Notes under the pieces: generated by a model | Databases searched by the model: none | The model's input: only the letters and a program-made list of their open reading frames with translations | What the model was told of the DNA's origin: nothing | Origin: Thuidium tamariscinum | Taxonomy: Eukaryota > Streptophyta > Bryopsida > Hypnales > Thuidiaceae | Direction: 5' to 3' | Assembly (NCBI GenBank): GCA_947034885.2 | Contig: OX344751.2 | Coordinates: 22,444,001-22,508,000 of the forward strand | DNA: 64,000 nt | Made by a program: the position numbers and the translations under genes | Shown here: positions 40,754 through 51,340 of the stretch, one piece after another | How positions within the stretch are numbered: the stretch's first letter is position 1 | Layout: the number at the start of each line of letters is the position of its first letter

Positions 40754-40945
40754 ACCATCACTTCGAGATATTGACAATTTAGATTTTTCCTCAATCTCCT
40801 TTAATCTTCTATTTAACAATTTTTAAAGAATGCTTTGAAGAAGTCTAGATCTTGCACAAGGCCATTGGAATTTAGATTGCATATTAATCAAGGTTGTCAT
40901 AGTGGATGGACCACCCACCTACTTATTCATCCAATTTGTCCGTCT

Positions 40946-43900
40946 ACTTCTTTCTCATTTAGCAATTGGAGTTTTGAGAATTTGGGGGCGTGTAATGTAC
41001 CATTGGAAGGTATTCAAAATACCATTTCAATAGTATAATACACGCTTCCAAACTCTCAAAACTCCAACCGCAAATTGGAAAACAAATTTGCTACTAAGAT
41101 CCACCAAGCAGGGAGTGTGCGATAAGGCAAGGACGTTATAGCCAAGACAACAATGGAGATGAAACCTTGGCGGGCCTTTCAAATGGACTTGGGGCCATGG
41201 GATTCTTCTTCTCCCTAAAATTGAGGGAATACTTTAATGTTGTCATCCCCTTATTGTACTACACACCAAATCTACAAGTACATGATGGTCAAATGACCAC
41301 ATTAAATACTTCACCTACCTCAATTTGCAAAGGAGTTGAAGAAGAAATGCATACTCTTTTTTGTGGCCTACCTCTCTATGTCCTGTTTCTTCACAAGCAC
41401 TTGGCAACTTCAATCTTCAACTAAACACCAAAAATTTGAGAGGGATACTTTGAATAATAAAAAAATTCCTCTATTGGAGGTGGAAGTTACTTCTTGCCTA
41501 GTTTGGTTCAAGTTATTGTTGGAATAGCAAAGAAAGGACAAAAGGGGAGGCACTTGAATTATTTTATTTTATTTTTCTACAATAGAAGTCAAGGTTATTC
41601 TTGCCCAAGTTTGATTCAACATTTAACCCCTAAACGACCAAAGTGCCTTTTTTGGCAACATAGAAACTTTTGGTAGGTACGTGTGACTAGAGATTTCTGT
41701 ATTTTGGGACCAAAATTTAATAGAAGGTGTGGACCAGGAATATCTTTAAAGCGTAATAAATTTTGTGACTTTTGATTGCATGGTTAAAAAGTTATTACAT
41801 AATATGTTGTTTCTTTCGCAACTCGAGCAATCCCGATAGGTCAGAAAAAATCATTTTTTTTCGAAATAAAAACTTGAAACTGGTTTTATATATATATGGA
41901 AATCTTTGAATCATTCCATTCAAATTAATGAGTCAAAAGTTATGAAGAGTTTTAATTTGCAGGTAGTTATGGATTCTCAACTCTAAAATAAACTTTGAAG
42001 TCCTTTATTTTACTCAATTTTCAATATTTTTGGGAAAAAATAAAAACATTAGATGTAGATTGTTTATTAAAACATTCAAAACATTGGGATTGGCAAGCTT
42101 CAGTTTCAAAAATAAATTCTTAACAATTTAGTATTTTGAATCATTATCTATTTCTTTCTATTTACTTTTATTTTTGTACATGTTGTAGAATTCCAAATGA
42201 TTTGAAAATTTTCAAGCATGCAACCAATTTGAATTGAAGAATGCATTTAAAGAGTTATAACCATTTTGGACATTTTTTCATACAAATGTGGCTATTTGAA
42301 GTGCACCTACCCAGATTTTCGCAGTGGCAAGAGAATGATTTTTGTAACTTCAAATACTAATATCTTGCAATCTACATAGTGGAATTTTTTGAATTTTTTC
42401 CTACATGCTCTCAAACTAGTGCACTAAAAGATTTTATGGTTATATTATTCCAAAAATGTTTTTTTTCTAAAATTTGGTAGCTATCCTACAAATGGTAGTT
42501 TTGGAGTGATTTTGGTGGAAACATAGTTGCGGTCCTTTAGGGGTTAATTGTGGGAATAGAGAAAAGGGAATTCAAGGGAGGTACTTGATTCATTAAATTT
42601 TTTTTCTACAATATAAGTCAAGGTCATTTCTTTCCAAAGCTTGAATCATTAAATTGTAGGAATTTAAATGAAGGGAGGACACTTGAACAAATATTTATTT
42701 AATTTGTTTTAATAGAAAGAAAAATTATTTCCTTGTTTAAGTTTTGATCATTTAATTGTTGGAATGAAAAAGAAGGGGAATTCTTGAATCTTATATATTA
42801 TTTTCCACAATAGGAGTCAAGGTTTTTTCTTGCCTAAGTTTGAATCATTTAATTGCGAGAATGGAAAAAAGGGGGAAAGTTTAATCATTAAATTTTTTTT
42901 CCCATACTACAAATCAAATTTCTTTGTGCCCAATCTTGGTTTAACAATTTTGTATGGAAAAAGAAAATAAAGGAATAAGTGAGGAAAGTTTATATATTAA
43001 CAAAAGCATTTTATTTGTATATTTTTGAAAGCTTTTGGAAAGGTTATTGCCTTTCAAACATTTGTCCTATCAATTGTTGAAAGAAAAGAATAAGGCTTTT
43101 AAGGCTATAGGTTTTAGTGTTTCTTAAAGTTTTGGGTGTAGGATTTAGGATTTGACCTTTGAAAGAAACAATACAATATTTTAATGAATGAGTTATTTAG
43201 CTGCATAAGCATGCGCGTTTTCAAGCTAGGCATGGATGTTATGGCATGGTTGTGAGGCCATACATTCTCTTACAAAGTCTTGTAACTTTCAACTGTGTAG
43301 GTGCAAACGCTACAATGAAGTGCGGACATTTAGGTGCGGACATTTAAGCATAGATGTAGTAGTTGGGATAGGAAAATAGTATATTGTCTTTGGAAGGTTG
43401 AACCCTAAATCCTACATCTTAAACCCTAAAACCTAGAAGAACCTAAATTGTATGATTTTAAAAAATCTTCTTCTTTTGTTCCAACATTTAATAGAACAAA
43501 TGTTTGAGAGGTAGTAACCTTTTTAGAATCATCCAAAAAAATATGAAAATGAAGTGCTTATATAGTTATATATGAACATTACTCATTTATTTATTTTTTC
43601 TATATTTCTACATTTAATTGCTTAGGCAAAAAATAACCTTTGTCTCTATTGGGAAAAAAAACCTCATAATGAATCAAATGCCTCCATTGCTTTTATATTT
43701 GTACAATTAAATGTTGATCCAAACTTAGGCAAAGAATATCCTTGACTTCTATCATAGATTAAAAAAATTAAATTAAATAATTCAAGTGCCTCCCCTTTAA
43801 TCCCTTCTTTTCTATTCCAACAATTAAATGTTAAAACAAGCTTACAAAAGAAATAACCTTTCTCTCTATTATAGGAAAAAAATATTAAACTAATTAAACC

Positions 43901-45118
43901 CCTCTCTTTTACTTTCTTTTATGCTATTTCTACAATCAAATGTTAAACCAAGATTCGGCTAAAAATAATCTTTCTCTCTATTAGAGAATTATTTTTTAAT
44001 GATTCGAGTACCTTTTCTTCTTTTCAATTTCCACATTTCAATGATCCAAGCTTAGTCAAAAACTAACCTTCATTCCTATGGTGAAAAAAAATGTAAAGGA
44101 TTCAAGTGTCCCCCCTTCTTTTCCATTCTTACAATTGAATGATCCAAAATAAGGCAAGAAAACAACCTTGACTCCTATTGTAGAAGAAAAAAATTAGAAT
44201 GATTTAAGAATGCCCCTTCATTCTTATTCCTATAATACAATGTTGAATCAACCTCACACAAAAGATAATCTTGACTTGTATTGTAGAAAAAAAATCATTC
44301 AAGTGTTTTCTATTCTTTTCCATCCCTACAATTTAATTATCTAAGCTTGGGCAAGAAATGACCTTGACTTATATTGTAGAAAAAAAATTTAATGAATCAA
44401 GTTCCTCCCTTGAATTCTCTCTTCTCTTTTCTTACAATTAAATATTGAACCAAACTTGGGCAAGAATAACCTTGACTTCTATTGTAGAAAAATAAAATAA
44501 AATAATTCAAGTGCCTCCCCTTTTGTCCTTTCTTTGCTATTCCAACAATAACTTGAACCAAACTAGGCAAGAAGTAACTTCCACCTCCAATAGAGGAATT
44601 TTTTTATTATTCAAAGTATCCCTCTCAAATTTTTGGTGTTTAGTTGAAGATTGAAGTTGCCAAGTGCTTGTGAAGAAACAGGACATAGAGAGGTAGGCCA
44701 CAAAAAAGAGTATGCATTTCTTCTTCAACTCCTTTGCAAATTGAGGTAGGTGAAGTATTTAATGTGGTCATTTGACCATCATGTACTTGTAGATTTGGTG
44801 TGTAGTACAATAAGGGGATGACAACATTAAAGTATTCCCTCAATTTTAGGGAGAAGAAGAATCCCATGGCCCCAAGTCCATTTGAAAGGCCCGCCAAGGT
44901 TTCATCTCCATTGTTGTCTTGGCTATAACGTCCTTGCCTTATCGCACACTCCCTGCTTGGTGGATCTTAGTAGCAAATTTGTTTTCCAATTTGCGGTTGG
45001 AGTTTTGAGAGTTTGGAAGCGTGTATTATACTATTGAAATGGTATTTTGAATACCTTCCAATGGTACATTACACGCCCCCAAATTCTCAAAACTCCAATT
45101 GCTAAATGAGAAAGAAGT
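40946..45118. mobile_element. Fold-back palindrome, about 4.2 kb
   Basis: The outer arms 40946-41620 and 44445-45118 are inverted copies that appear identical over most of their length. Farther in, the arms continue as inverted arrays of degenerate repeats of about 100 bp (core GAATAGAAAAGAAGGGG, CTACAATAGAAGTCAAGGTT, TTGCCCAAGTTTG) that meet at a loop near 43180-43390. The outermost 110 bp of each arm is itself palindromic around AAGGTATTCAAAATACC. A TTAA element (41627-42543) has inserted into the left arm. No TSD or transposase is seen. It resembles a Foldback-type element, but a simple inverted duplication cannot be excluded. Matching 63- and 85-codon frames in both arms merely reflect the arm identity. 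Confidence 0.75.
41627..42543. mobile_element. TTAA-flanked TIR element in the fold-back arm, copy B2 (917 bp)
   Basis: The ends CCCCTAAACGACCA and GGTCCTTTAGGGG are bordered by TTAA at 41623-41626 and 42544-42547. The opposite arm of the palindrome (around 44430-44450) retains the uninterrupted site with a single TTAA, so insertion duplicated TTAA exactly. Related in inverse orientation to B4 (56063-56956). Non-coding. Confidence 0.9.
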
Positions 45119-45136
45119 TGACATCCCTACCCTAGC

Positions 45137-45352
45137 CACTAGTAGAAACCCTTGTTTAATGTGACAAGGCCTAATTTTTCTTGACGGATTTTGCTAAGCA
45201 TCAAAAGTAACAACCAGTGTTTTTATGTCAACAAAAACATTCAACACAACATCAATGTTGACATAAAAACAAGGGTTGTTACTTTTGATGCTTAGCAAAA
45301 TCCGTCAAGAAAAATTAGGCCTTGTCACATTAAACAAGGGTTTCTACTAGTG
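45137..45352. mobile_element. CACTA-type MITE 1 (216 bp)
   Basis: A near-perfect palindrome with ends CACTAGTAGAAACCC and GGGTTTCTACTAGTG, flanked by a perfect 3-bp AGC duplication (45134-45136 and 45353-45355). Arms of about 90 bp pair almost completely. It has no coding capacity. Its partner lies at 45575. Confidence 0.9.
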
Positions 45353-45355
45353 AGC

Positions 45356-45574
45356 ATCCCGGCCCTGATATCCCCACTCTGATATGGACTCCCTATGTGG
45401 TGAATGTTGGTAGCAAATTTGTTTTCAATTTGTGATTGGAGTTTTGAGAGTAGAAGCATGAAATATATCATTGGAAAGGTATTTTGAATACCTTTCCAAT
45501 GGTATATTACACGCTTCGAAATTCTCAAAATTTCAGTTGCTAAACAAGAAAGAAGTTGACGTCCCTACCTTGAC
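45356..45574. repeat. Third, diverged copy of the fold-back end
   Basis: 45400-45556 repeats the terminal segment of the right fold-back arm (GTAGCAAATTTGTTTTC..., GGAGTTTTGAGAG, the AAGGTATTTTGAATACC palindrome, GAAAGAAGTTGAC) at lower identity and in the same orientation as 44965-45120. The two copies are separated by MITE 1. Confidence 0.8.
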
Positions 45575-45790
45575 CACTAGTAGAAACCCCCGTTTAATGT
45601 GACGAGTCCTAATTTTTCTTGACGGATTTTGCTAGACATCAAATGTAACAAACCGTGTTTTTATATCAGCATTGATGTTATATTGAATGTTTTTGTTGAC
45701 ATAAAAACATGAATTGTTACAATTGATGTGTAACAAAATCATCAAGAAAAATTAGGTCTTGTTACATTAAACAAGGGTTTTCTACTAGTG
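45575..45790. mobile_element. CACTA-type MITE 2 (216 bp)
   Basis: Same length and family as MITE 1, with ends CACTAGTAGAAACC and TTTCTACTAGTG, flanked by a perfect GAC duplication (45572-45574 and 45791-45793). It sits at the same relative position behind a copy of the fold-back end as MITE 1 does. Confidence 0.9.
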
Positions 45791-46663
45791 GACGTTGACA
45801 CTTGCCCTCCATGTCCCCGCCCTAGCATCTACGTTTGGCTAGAAGATGTATTGCTGAGGTACACAACGTTTGCGCCCATTCCTATTTGCACCTACACAAT
45901 TGCATTTATACAGGCCTTGCTCGTTCTCGTCTTAGTGCCTGACTGTCCGTGCCTATCTCATTTAGTTTGCTCGTTTGTTTGTCTCATCCAATCACCTCCG
46001 CCCATCAATATGACAACACAACATTCTGTAGCATGTTATGGTGTTGCCTTCCTTCTACAGTGAAGGGTGTGGCATATTCCACACCCCAGTAGCCTCTCCA
46101 TCCTCCACATGTCCACTTCCTTCAGTAGTTACTGATGAAACACTGTTAGGGTGTCGAATATTCCACACCCTCCAAAGGTTGTGCCAACAAGTGCTATTGA
46201 ATATTATGAACCCTAATAAAAATGTGCAATTATATAAAATATAAAATATAAAAAATTATTTTATTTTATTTTGGTCTATGTAAACCACTTTTTTTTCTAC
46301 TTTATAATTGGAGAGTAAATAATATAAGTGTTTTTTTGTTAAAAATTAAAAAATTAAGAAAAAATTCTTTGGATCTGCACATCTACTAAAAGTCAAACAA
46401 ACCTTGAACAAGGACCGCATTTTTTCTAGTGAAAACCATATATTTTCTTAATCCCTAAACTATGAAATATCAATTGGATTCTACAACACAAAGGAATTTG
46501 ATATCAAAATCTTTAGTATAATTGAATAAATTTTTTAAATTTAAGTTAAAGAAGATTCAAATCCAACAATCTAGATATAAAAGTTGCAGAAAAATTCATA
46601 TTATTCACAAATATCTTGCAATTTGTCTGATCAAAGTTTTTAAATTTCTTCCAGGTGATATTA
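45791..46663. other. Intergenic DNA with two short palindromes
   Basis: 45791-46200 is moderately GC-rich. Two 22-bp palindromes at 46065-46086 and 46149-46170 pair GGGTGT with ACACCC around an ATATTCC centre, 84 bp apart. Frames here (91 and 68 codons) show no domain. The rest is AT-rich. Confidence 0.5.
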
Positions 46664-48132
46664 TTGTACAAACATTTATTGTACAAAACACTTATAGTAT
46701 TTGTTGCGTTTTGCAATAGTACTTTTGACTTTTCTAGAGAGTTATTAAATTAAAGAATTAAATTTTTTCTTAAAAAGACTTATATATATACTTTTAAGAT
46801 GAAGGTAGCCACGAAAGGAATTGTATAGAAAATTCTCTGAGTAGGAGAACTTGAAAAGTGCCAAACCTCAAGAAAATACATATCTGGGTGATTGCAAGAA
46901 ACACTTGTCCTATTTGTTGGGTTTGGCTGATTTTTCGGGAGTACTTTAAAATTAGAATTTTTTTTTAAAAAAAATTCAAAAATTATGACTTATATATACA
47001 CTTTTAAGATGAAGGTACTCATAGAAGGAATTGCACAGAAAAAATGTCTAAGTAGGAGAACTAGAGAAGTGCCAAGTCCCAAGAAAATACATATTTTGAT
47101 GTTTTAATTAGGGAAAAATAGAAAAATTATGTAAATTCAAAAAATAAAAGTCTAAAATTTGTAACAATGTTGTGGAGATGGTCATTCATAAAAACAAATC
47201 AGTAATATAATATTTTATATGTTTAAAAATGCAACTAGAAGGAAGCTCACTTTGTAGACATCCACACTATATAAAAATAAATTTTTTCAAAATTCCTCAC
47301 ATGGAGAGCTATGAATCTATTAGAAGACCATCTCATCCAAATTTCATCTCAAAATCATAAAAAAAAGGTACTCCTTAGTACTAAAAACCCCTAAACTACC
47401 AAGTGTGACATTCAATCACTAGTACTATTATGAAATCAAACTATTTTTGAAAATTATGAAAAAAAATTAGAGAATGTGTATGGTAGTTATAAGTATCTTT
47501 CCTATAAATCTTAAGTCATTTGGAGCCAAAAAATTGAAGTTATAGCCAAAAAAAAATCAGCACATTAGGTGTGACAGAAAATAGGACAAGTGTTTTTTGC
47601 AATTGCCCACCTTCATGTTTTAATTAGGGAAAAATAGTAAAAATAAGTAAATACAAAAAATAAAATTTGAAATTTGCAAAACTTTATGGAGATGGTCATT
47701 CACCAAAAAAACCACCAAAATAATATTTTATACGTTTCAAAATACAAGCAAATCTCCAGAAAAAGACTCACTTTGTAGACTTTCTCACCACTTAAAATTA
47801 ACTATTTTCAAAAATCCTTCCTTGGAGAGTTAGAAGTATATTAGAAGACCATCTCATCCAAATTTCATCTTAAAGTCATTAAGAGAAAGGTACTTCTAAG
47901 TATTACTAAAAATCTCCAAATTGTCGTTTGTGACATTCAATCACTAGTACTATTTTAATATTAAATTATTTTTTTAAATTATGAAAAAATTACATAAGGT
48001 GTATGATAATCATGAATACCTTCTCTAGAAATCTTAAGTCATTTGGAGCGAAAATGCAAAAGTTATGGCCAAAAAATAGATCAGCACGAGATGTATGACA
48101 AAAAATAGTACAAGTGTTTCATGCAATCACCC
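46664..48132. mobile_element. Family A host element interrupted by a nested copy, A10
   Basis: The sequences on both sides of the nested copy A11 align continuously with the uninterrupted intron copy A3 and with A15. The right end is GTGTTTCATGCAATCACCC. The left end is rearranged: GGTGAT at 46664 is separated from the AACACTT part by a short TATTGTACAAA-rich duplication, so that boundary is uncertain. Confidence 0.6.
46886..47608. mobile_element. Family A TIR element nested in A10, copy A11 (723 bp)
   Basis: It starts GGGTGATTGCAAGAAACAC and ends GTGTTTTTTGCAATTGCCC. The flanks are ATCT (46882-46885) and ACCT (47609-47612). The empty site in A15 reads ACCT at the same point (about 59045), so one duplicate has mutated since insertion. 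Confidence 0.85.
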
Positions 48133-48240
48133 TTCCATACATTCTTATGCTAGTCTTGTACAAGATCCTACAATTTAATTTGAAATTTGCAAATTTTTTT
48201 TTCTCTTTGCAATAAAAATGATGATTTTAAGTAGCTATTG

Positions 48241-48957
48241 GGGTCATTGTAAGAAACACCTACCAATTTTGTTGCGTTTTGCCACAGTACTCATGACCTT
48301 TTCAAGAGTACTGTAAAATTAGAAAATTAATTTTAAGAAAATTTTTAAAATATTAATAATGTATATACCTCTAAGATGAAGGTTTTCATTAAAGGAAATG
48401 GATAGAAAAATTCTCTAAGTAAGAGAATTTGAAAATGCCAAATCTCAAGAAAATAGGTACTTTGATTCAAAAATTAGGGAAAAATAGTAAAATTAAGTAA
48501 ATACAAAAAATAAAAAGTGACCATTTGCAACAACTTTATGGAGATGGTCAATCACCAAAAAAGCCATCAAATTAATATTTTATATGTTTCAAAATACAAG
48601 TTGAAAGAAGCTCACTTTGTAGACCTCCACACCACATAAAATTAATTATTTTTGAAAATCCTTGTCACAAAGCTAGAAGTCTACTAGAAGACCATCTCAT
48701 CCAAATTGCATCTCAAAATCATTAAAAAAAAGGCATTCCATAGTACTAAAAACCCTTTAAATTCAATTGAGGTTTATTTTTGGATAGTAAAATATTTTTG
48801 AAAATTATGAAAAATTATGGAAGGTGTATGATAGTTATGAGTAGCTTTCCTATAAATCTTGAGTAATTTGGAGTCAAAATACAAAAGTTATGGCCAAAAA
48901 ACAGATCAACACACGTAATGTGACACAAAATAGGACAAGTGTTTCTTGCAATGACCC
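48241..48957. mobile_element. Family A TIR element, copy A12 (717 bp)
   Basis: It starts GGGTCATTGTAAGAAACAC and ends GTGTTTCTTGCAATGACCC, with a perfect ATTG duplication (48237-48240 and 48958-48961). It lies in inverted orientation to A13, only 25 bp away. Confidence 0.9.
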
Positions 48958-48982
48958 ATTGATGAAAGAAAAGGTCTTAGTA

Positions 48983-49700
48983 GGGTGATTGCAAGAAACA
49001 CTTGTCCTATTTTGTGTCACACTACGTGTGTTGATTTGTTTTTTGGCCATAACTTTTGTGTTTTGGCTCCGATTGACTCAAGATTTGTAAGGAAGGTACT
49101 CATAACTATCATAAACCTTCCCTAATTTTTTCATAATTTTCAAAAATAATTTACTATCCAAAAATAGACCCCAATTGGATGTCACACTTTATAGTTTAGG
49201 GGTTTTTAGTACTATGGAGTACCTTTTTTTAATGATTTTAAGATGAAATTTGGATGAGATGGTCTTCTAATAGACTTCTCGCTTTCCAAGGAAGTATTTT
49301 TAAAAATAGTTAATTTTATATGGTGTGGAGGTCTACAAAGTGAGCTCCTTTTTGCTTGTATTTTGAAACATATAAAATATTAATTTGGTGGATTTTTTGG
49401 TGAATGACCATCTCCATAAAGTTGTTGCAAATGGAAACTTTTTATTTTTTGAAAATACTTATTTTTACTATTTTTTCCTAATTAAAACATGAAGGCATGT
49501 ATTTTCTTGAGGTTTGGCACTTTTCAAGTTTTCCTACTTAGAGAATTTTTCTACCCATTTCCTTCAGTGAAAACCTTTATCTTAGAGGTGTATACATTAT
49601 TCATATTTTTCAAATTTAAAAAAAAATAATTAATTTTAAAGTACTCCCGAAAAAATCAGCCAAATGCAACAAAATCGGCAGGTGTTTCTTGCAATCACCC
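48983..49700. mobile_element. Family A TIR element, copy A13 (718 bp)
   Basis: It starts GGGTGATTGCAAGAAACAC and ends GTGTTTCTTGCAATCACCC, with a perfect AGTA duplication (48979-48982 and 49701-49704). It has the cleanest consensus ends in the window, which suggests a young copy. Confidence 0.92.
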
Positions 49701-49739
49701 AGTACTTTAAAATTTAATAAGTGTAAAAATTCATTACTA

Positions 49740-50535
49740 AAGATTGGTTTCTATTAGGGCTTGGATGTCCCAAGCCTGGACCCATCTAGTTGCTTGCCAA
49801 TGGGGCTGGATGTCTTGTGCGATTTCGAGTTGGCCCTCTAGCCTCCATTCTGTGAAGAGAAGATTTGCAAACCTGGAAGGCTTGGATGAACAACTGGAAG
49901 GCCTATTCCATAGAAAAAAAACAAAAAACCCTCTGAGCTATAGGTCTTGAGTTTTCACTTTTATCCAAAGAACAAGTCTATTCATAAGCCCATTGGAAAA
50001 GATCCTTGCTACAAGTGCTCCAGCTCCTATTTGTCTGGCCTCAATGGAAAGCTCCATTTCAATCTTCAGCGCCGGTATTCTCCTGCCCCCCTCCAGCTCT
50101 TGGATGTCTAGTCCCTCAATGAAGCCGGCCTTAAGGACCACTTCTCATTAGGCCCCTAGAGGTCTAGAGGTCGGATAAAGAGCTGGAGGGGGCCTGGACC
50201 TTCAGTGGCTTTTCCACTCCCTCTGACTTCCAGGACCTAAAGGGAGTACGACCCTTAATTCCCCTCCTTTCCCAGCAGGCATCCCAAAAATCCTACCCCT
50301 TAAGTAACTAAGCGTAGTAAGTAAGAGGAAATTCAGCCTAAAAAGTGAAGCACATTTGTCGGAGTGTGGCAAAAAAGGGGGCTCAAGCGGGGGGTCCAAC
50401 CCCTCCATCTCTATTTTTCATTTCCTGATTGCCTGGAGGCTGGAGGGGGCCTGGAGGTCCAGTTCCCCCACCCCCGCAATAGAAACCCCTTGGACCTCCT
50501 AGACCTGGAGGTCTAGGGCTTCAATGGAAACACAC
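49740..50535. repeat. GC-richer tract with repeated CTGGAGG/CCTCCAG motifs
   Basis: This 0.8-kb block is dense in CTGGAGG, GGTCTAG and GGCCTGGA words in both orientations. Its edges carry loosely inverted sequences (GTTTCTATTAGGGCTTGG and CTAGGGCTTCAATGGAAAC), which suggests a degraded TIR element. Frames of 67-68 codons on either strand have no recognisable domain. Confidence 0.4.
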
Positions 50536-51090
50536 TCTAACACCTTATCAACAGAGCTACCTTCCCAAGGAAAATCTTTGAATTTTTTTAATTTATTTTA
50601 GTGAAAAATTGATGCAATGCATGAATATTCAAGCATGCACTAACTTATCAATTTAACAAATAGACTAGTAAGTTAATAGTGCCTCGCATGCTAGTTGGAC
50701 AATTTTTATTTTTATTTTTAACAAATGGAGAACTACAGTAAGGTAGGTGGCTTGAAAAGAGACCCTCTTCTTTAGATGGTCCTATAGGGAGGCGTGTAAT
50801 GGACAGTCAATGGTTCTAAAATGGATTGCTAACAACTGTCAGTGCATAATTAAGACTTATTCTATGTTGCTTCATACTTTGTCAATAGATGGAATTAGAG
50901 CCAAGGAGGTCCATTTCAAAGATAGGGTATGTTTACTTAATTTTTCTGAATGAGAATTGATTGCCCAATTAACTTCTTCCAAATGTTAAAATATTGTAAA
51001 ATTTGTTTAAGTTTTAGTAAGATCGCATTTAGGAACATCATGTATTACTTTTTTGATGCAGCACTGCAGATTTGAAGTCAAGTTATATCG
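50536..51090. other. AT-rich intergenic DNA
   Basis: No gene or repeat end is recognised. Confidence 0.35.
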
Positions 51091-51340
51091 TTTTTCAGAG
51101 CACATGTGCATGGTTTTTGTAAGGCCTACAGGTCAGGAAAAGATACATGTCCAGAATTCTTTGAAAATTCATAAGTAATTCATAAATGCTCCGAAAAATA
51201 TGAAACCACTTGGGTTAGATTCCTCATCAATTCCTCTTCAAGGGAAAAATAAGTGAAAATTTTTTTGAGCATCTGAAACCCATCAAAAAGGCCAACAGCC
51301 CTTAAAGGGTCGCTTTTTGAGCCGGCTACCTTAGTTGGAC
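51091..51340 (-). repeat. Dispersed repeat family D, reverse copy
   Basis: The reverse complement aligns with 62560-62770: shared AAGGGCTG, CCTTTTT, the TTTCATATTTTT block, TATGAATTTTCAAA and TAGGCCTT, in the same order. A shorter relative lies at about 8100-8300. No TIR or TSD was found. Confidence 0.6.

Noticed and set aside
41167-41527. Identical 85- and 63-codon ORFs in both fold-back arms (also 44537-44897)
   Set aside because: Identity reflects the inverted duplication of the DNA, not protein conservation; they overlap in two frames, one starts at a non-ATG codon, and no domain is visible.
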